Source of the DNA: Caenispirillum bisanense
GTDB lineage: Bacteria > Pseudomonadota > Alphaproteobacteria > Rhodospirillales > Rhodospirillaceae
DNA length: 64,000 bases
Direction: 5' to 3'
Assembly: GCF_900230255.1 (NCBI RefSeq)
Contig: NZ_OCNJ01000001.1
Span: 434,001 to 498,000, forward strand
Both the position numbers and the translations under genes were made by a program. Numbering within the stretch: the first letter of the stretch is position 1; every line of letters begins with the position of its first letter. The notes beneath the pieces are model-generated. The model ran no database searches, was not told the origin of the DNA, and worked only from the letters and a program-made list of their open reading frames with translations. Positions 61,830-64,000 of this stretch are shown here, piece by piece.

Positions 61830-61884
61830 TCAGGCGCCACGCAGGCTCCCGCGCCTGACCGGCGCGGGGGCGCGGTCGCGCCCC
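61830..61884. terminator. Two hairpins between converging genes
   Basis: TCAGGCGC (61830-61837) pairs with GCGCCTGA (61851-61858), and GGGGCGCG (61867-61874) pairs with CGCGCCCC (61877-61884). They fill the gap between the GFA and AraC genes and may end both transcripts. T-tracts are absent. Confidence 0.5.
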
Positions 61885-61888
61885 GGTT

Positions 61889-62659
61889 CTATGCGTTCCG
61901 CCAGCGGCCCGGCGTGGTGCCCATGACGCGGCGGAAGGCGGTGGTCAGGTGGCTCTGGTCGGCGAAGCCCAGGTCGAGCGCCACCTCGGCGAGGGGACGG
62001 CCGGAGTCGATCTGCCGGCGTGCCGCGTCCACCCGCAGCTGCTGGTGCCACAGGCGCGGCGGCAGGCCGTAGCGGGCATGGAAACTGCGGGCGAGGTGGT
62101 AGCGGCTCAGGCCCGTCACCGCCGCCAGTTCCGCCAGGTCCACCGGCCGGTCGAGGGTCGCCCGCAGGAATTCGGCGGCCCGAGCCAGGCGGTCGGGTGC
62201 GGCGGCCAGCGCCGGCGGCAGGCGGGTACCGTGATGGCGTACCAGCGTGCCGAGCACGACGAGGGCGGCTTCCGCCGACGGGTCGCGCGCCAGCGCCACC
62301 AGCCCGCCGGCCACGGGCGGATCGTCGATCACCGGCCGGGCGAGCCGGGTGTCGCCGTCACCCGCGGCGTCTTCCGCCAGCCGCCGCCAGGCCTCCTGCG
62401 AGACGTAGAGCGACACGAAGTCGGCCTCCGGCCCCTCGAAGCGGCCGGCCTGGACGGCGCCGGGCTCGTAGGCGGTGATGCTGCCGGCGGCGACGTCGTG
62501 GTCGCGGTGGTCGAGCCACAGGTGCTCGCGGCCCGTCAGGTTGACGCCGATCACCCAGTCGTCGTGGAAATGGCGGTCGTAGGCGAGCCGGCCGCCCGGC
62601 GCCCGCACGCGCACCACCTCCACCCCGTCGCCCCGCCACAGGCGGGTGATCGCGCCCAT
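61889..62659 (-). CDS. AraC family transcriptional regulator
   Basis: A 256-residue regulator. Residues 1-145 form a cupin-type ligand-binding domain (RAPGGRLAYDRHFHDDW). Residues 160-256 are the double helix-turn-helix with LAAVTGLSRYHLARSFHARYG (core LSRYHLARSF) and the second helix DLGFADQSHLTTAFRRVMG (core FADQSHLTTAFRR). The ligand is unknown. It is divergent from the EF-G-like gene, with 194 bp between them. Confidence 0.93.
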   Translation of the reverse strand: MGAITRLWRGDGVEVVRVRAPGGRLAYDRHFHDDWVIGVNLTGREHLWLDHRDHDVAAGSITAYEPGAVQAGRFEGPEADFVSLYVSQEAWRRLAEDAAGDGDTRLARPVIDDPPVAGGLVALARDPSAEAALVVLGTLVRHHGTRLPPALAAAPDRLARAAEFLRATLDRPVDLAELAAVTGLSRYHLARSFHARYGLPPRLWHQQLRVDAARRQIDSGRPLAEVALDLGFADQSHLTTAFRRVMGTTPGRWRNA

Positions 62660-62853
62660 ATATCGCGTTCCTCCACCGAAGATCGCCGCAAGTAAAAGCC
62701 CTGTTCGACTTCCGCGTCAATGGGCGCCGCAGCAATGCCGATGCTGCATGGCAGCGAGACGAATACCGAAAAGGACCGAAACCGATTTGAGTTGCAGAGC
62801 CCCCGCATGCGGGTGGACCATGGTCGAAATCCACGGAAACAAGGAGACGATCC

Positions 62854-64000
62854 ATGGTCGGCAAGGCATCTTCGCCCCGCGTGGCGGCCCTCGTCGGGCC
62901 TTACATGGGCGGCAAGACCACGCTCCTCGAGAGCATCCTCCATGCGGCAGGCGCCACGCACCGCCGCGGTTCCGTCACCGAGAAGAGTTCCGTCGGCGAC
63001 GCCTCGCCCGAGGCCCGCGACAAGCAGATGGGGGTGGAAGTCACCGTCGCCTCCTGTTCCTGGCTCGACGAACCCTGGACCTTCCTCGACTGCCCCGGCT
63101 CCACCGAATTCCTGCACGATGCCCTGGCGCCCGCCCTGGTGGCCGACGTCGCCGTGGTGGTGTGCGACCCCGAGCCGGAGCGCGCGGTCATGGTCGCGCC
63201 CATCCTGAAGGCGCTGGACGACCGCCAGATTCCGCACATCGTGTTCATCAACAAGGTCGACCACCACAACGTCGACGTCCGCGCCGCCCTGGAAGCCCTG
63301 CAGGTGCATTCGGAACGGCCGCTGGTGCTGCGCGAGGTGCCCATCAAGGAAGGCGACGACATCGTCGGCTACGTCGACCTCGTCTCCGAACGCGCCTACC
63401 GCTACAAGCCGGGCGAGCCCTCCGACCTCATCAAGATCCCCGACGCCGCCAAGGACGTGGAGACCTCGGCGCGGCAGGAGATGCTGGAGACCCTGGCCGA
63501 CTTCGACGATCACCTCATGGAGGAACTGCTGGAAGAGGTCGTCCCGCCCAAGGAGGAGGTCTATGCCGACCTCGCCAAGGATCTGGAGGACGACAAGATC
63601 GTGCCGGTGTTCTTCGGCTCGGCCGACAAGTCCGAAGGCGTGCGCCGCCTGCTGAAGGCGCTGCGCCACGAAGTGCCGGGCCATCAGGCCGCCGCCCTGC
63701 GCATGGGCATCGACCTGGACGCCGCCGGCGACGCGCCGCTCGCCCAGGTGTTCAAGACCGTGCACGCGCCGCACGCCGGCAAGCTGTCCTACGTCCGCGT
63801 ATGGAACGGCGCGATCAAGGACGGCTCGACGGTCGAGACGCCGGCCGGCAAGTCCAACAAGGTCACCGGCGTCTTCACCCTGTTCGGCGCCGAGACCCGC
63901 AAGACCGATCAGGCCGTCGCCGGCGAGGTGGTCGCCCTCGGCCGCCTGGAGGATGCCGCCACCGGCATGCTCGTCGGCAGCAAGCCGCCGGCGGAGAGCG
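62854..64000 (+). CDS. EF-G-like GTPase (partial, runs off right edge)
   Basis: The first 382 residues of a translation-factor GTPase of the EF-G-like group that lies outside the str operon. The P-loop is GPYMGGKT (residues about 16-23), G3 is DCPG and G4 is NKVD. Domain 2 starts near residue 290 (PLAQVFKTVHAPHAGKLSYVRVW). The P-loop differs from the AHVDAGKTT of true EF-G, which marks it as the divergent paralogue of unknown role. AAGGAGACGATCC precedes the ATG. The C-terminal part is outside the window. Confidence 0.93.
   Translation, partial: MVGKASSPRVAALVGPYMGGKTTLLESILHAAGATHRRGSVTEKSSVGDASPEARDKQMGVEVTVASCSWLDEPWTFLDCPGSTEFLHDALAPALVADVAVVVCDPEPERAVMVAPILKALDDRQIPHIVFINKVDHHNVDVRAALEALQVHSERPLVLREVPIKEGDDIVGYVDLVSERAYRYKPGEPSDLIKIPDAAKDVETSARQEMLETLADFDDHLMEELLEEVVPPKEEVYADLAKDLEDDKIVPVFFGSADKSEGVRRLLKALRHEVPGHQAAALRMGIDLDAAGDAPLAQVFKTVHAPHAGKLSYVRVWNGAIKDGSTVETPAGKSNKVTGVFTLFGAETRKTDQAVAGEVVALGRLEDAATGMLVGSKPPAES

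Overview
The window is about 70% G+C and is densely packed with genes typical of free-living, motile Alphaproteobacteria, probably Rhodospirillales. Evidence for this is a MipZ-family ATPase, a DUF1244 protein, an alphaproteobacterial-style chemotaxis operon opening with a soluble receptor, and CoxG/CoxD/CoxE accessory genes. The exact genus cannot be read from the sequence. I saw no rRNA, tRNA, CRISPR array or transposase.

Layout. 1-8.3 kb (minus strand): a nine-gene operon for a molybdenum hydroxylase of the form II CoxL type. Its order in transcription is SufU-like, XdhC N-domain, CoxG, CoxS, CoxL, CoxM, CoxD (MoxR ATPase), CoxE (VWA), XdhC C-domain. 8.5-15.2 kb: a DUF4174 protein, then a two-subunit sodium:solute symporter followed by a CBS/DUF294 protein and a DEDDh exonuclease. 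15.3-24 kb: metabolic genes, including a CoA-binding/O-acetylhomoserine sulfhydrylase fusion, an aldo/keto reductase, an LLM flavoprotein, AsmA, an SDR, a BrkB protein and a GlxA-type regulator. 24-28 kb: rhodanese, MoaA, DUF1244, a MocA-type cytidylyltransferase and an ArsR regulator. MoaA and MocA would serve the molybdenum cofactor needed by the hydroxylase.

28.39-35.78 kb: a compact integrated element of about 7.3 kb. It is flanked by 66-67 bp direct repeats that contain the intrinsic terminator of a candidate small RNA. It carries a P4-type tyrosine integrase, an AlpA-like regulator, a RepA-like ATPase, a serine recombinase and several small ORFs. It also has paired 22-bp arm-type repeats near both ends, an iteron-like origin candidate and concentric dyads near the recombinase genes. 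It has the minimal int-alpA-rep plan of a phage satellite or small integrative element, with no structural or conjugation genes.

36-40.9 kb: a 1,619-residue DUF4347 surface or secreted protein with five repeats of about 142 residues. 41-55.5 kb: a large chemotaxis locus. It holds a soluble CZB receptor, STAS, CheY, CheA, CheR, CheB, CheY, an unknown protein and a MipZ paralogue, then a divergent CheZ-like protein, then a pentapeptide protein, CheD, CheW, an Aer-type PAS protein, a membrane receptor, a degenerate HPt-like protein and a degenerate receiver. 55.5-64 kb: a diguanylate cyclase, a lytic transglycosylase, KatG, a LysE exporter, Dabb and GFA proteins, an AraC regulator and the start of an EF-G-like GTPase that runs off the right edge.
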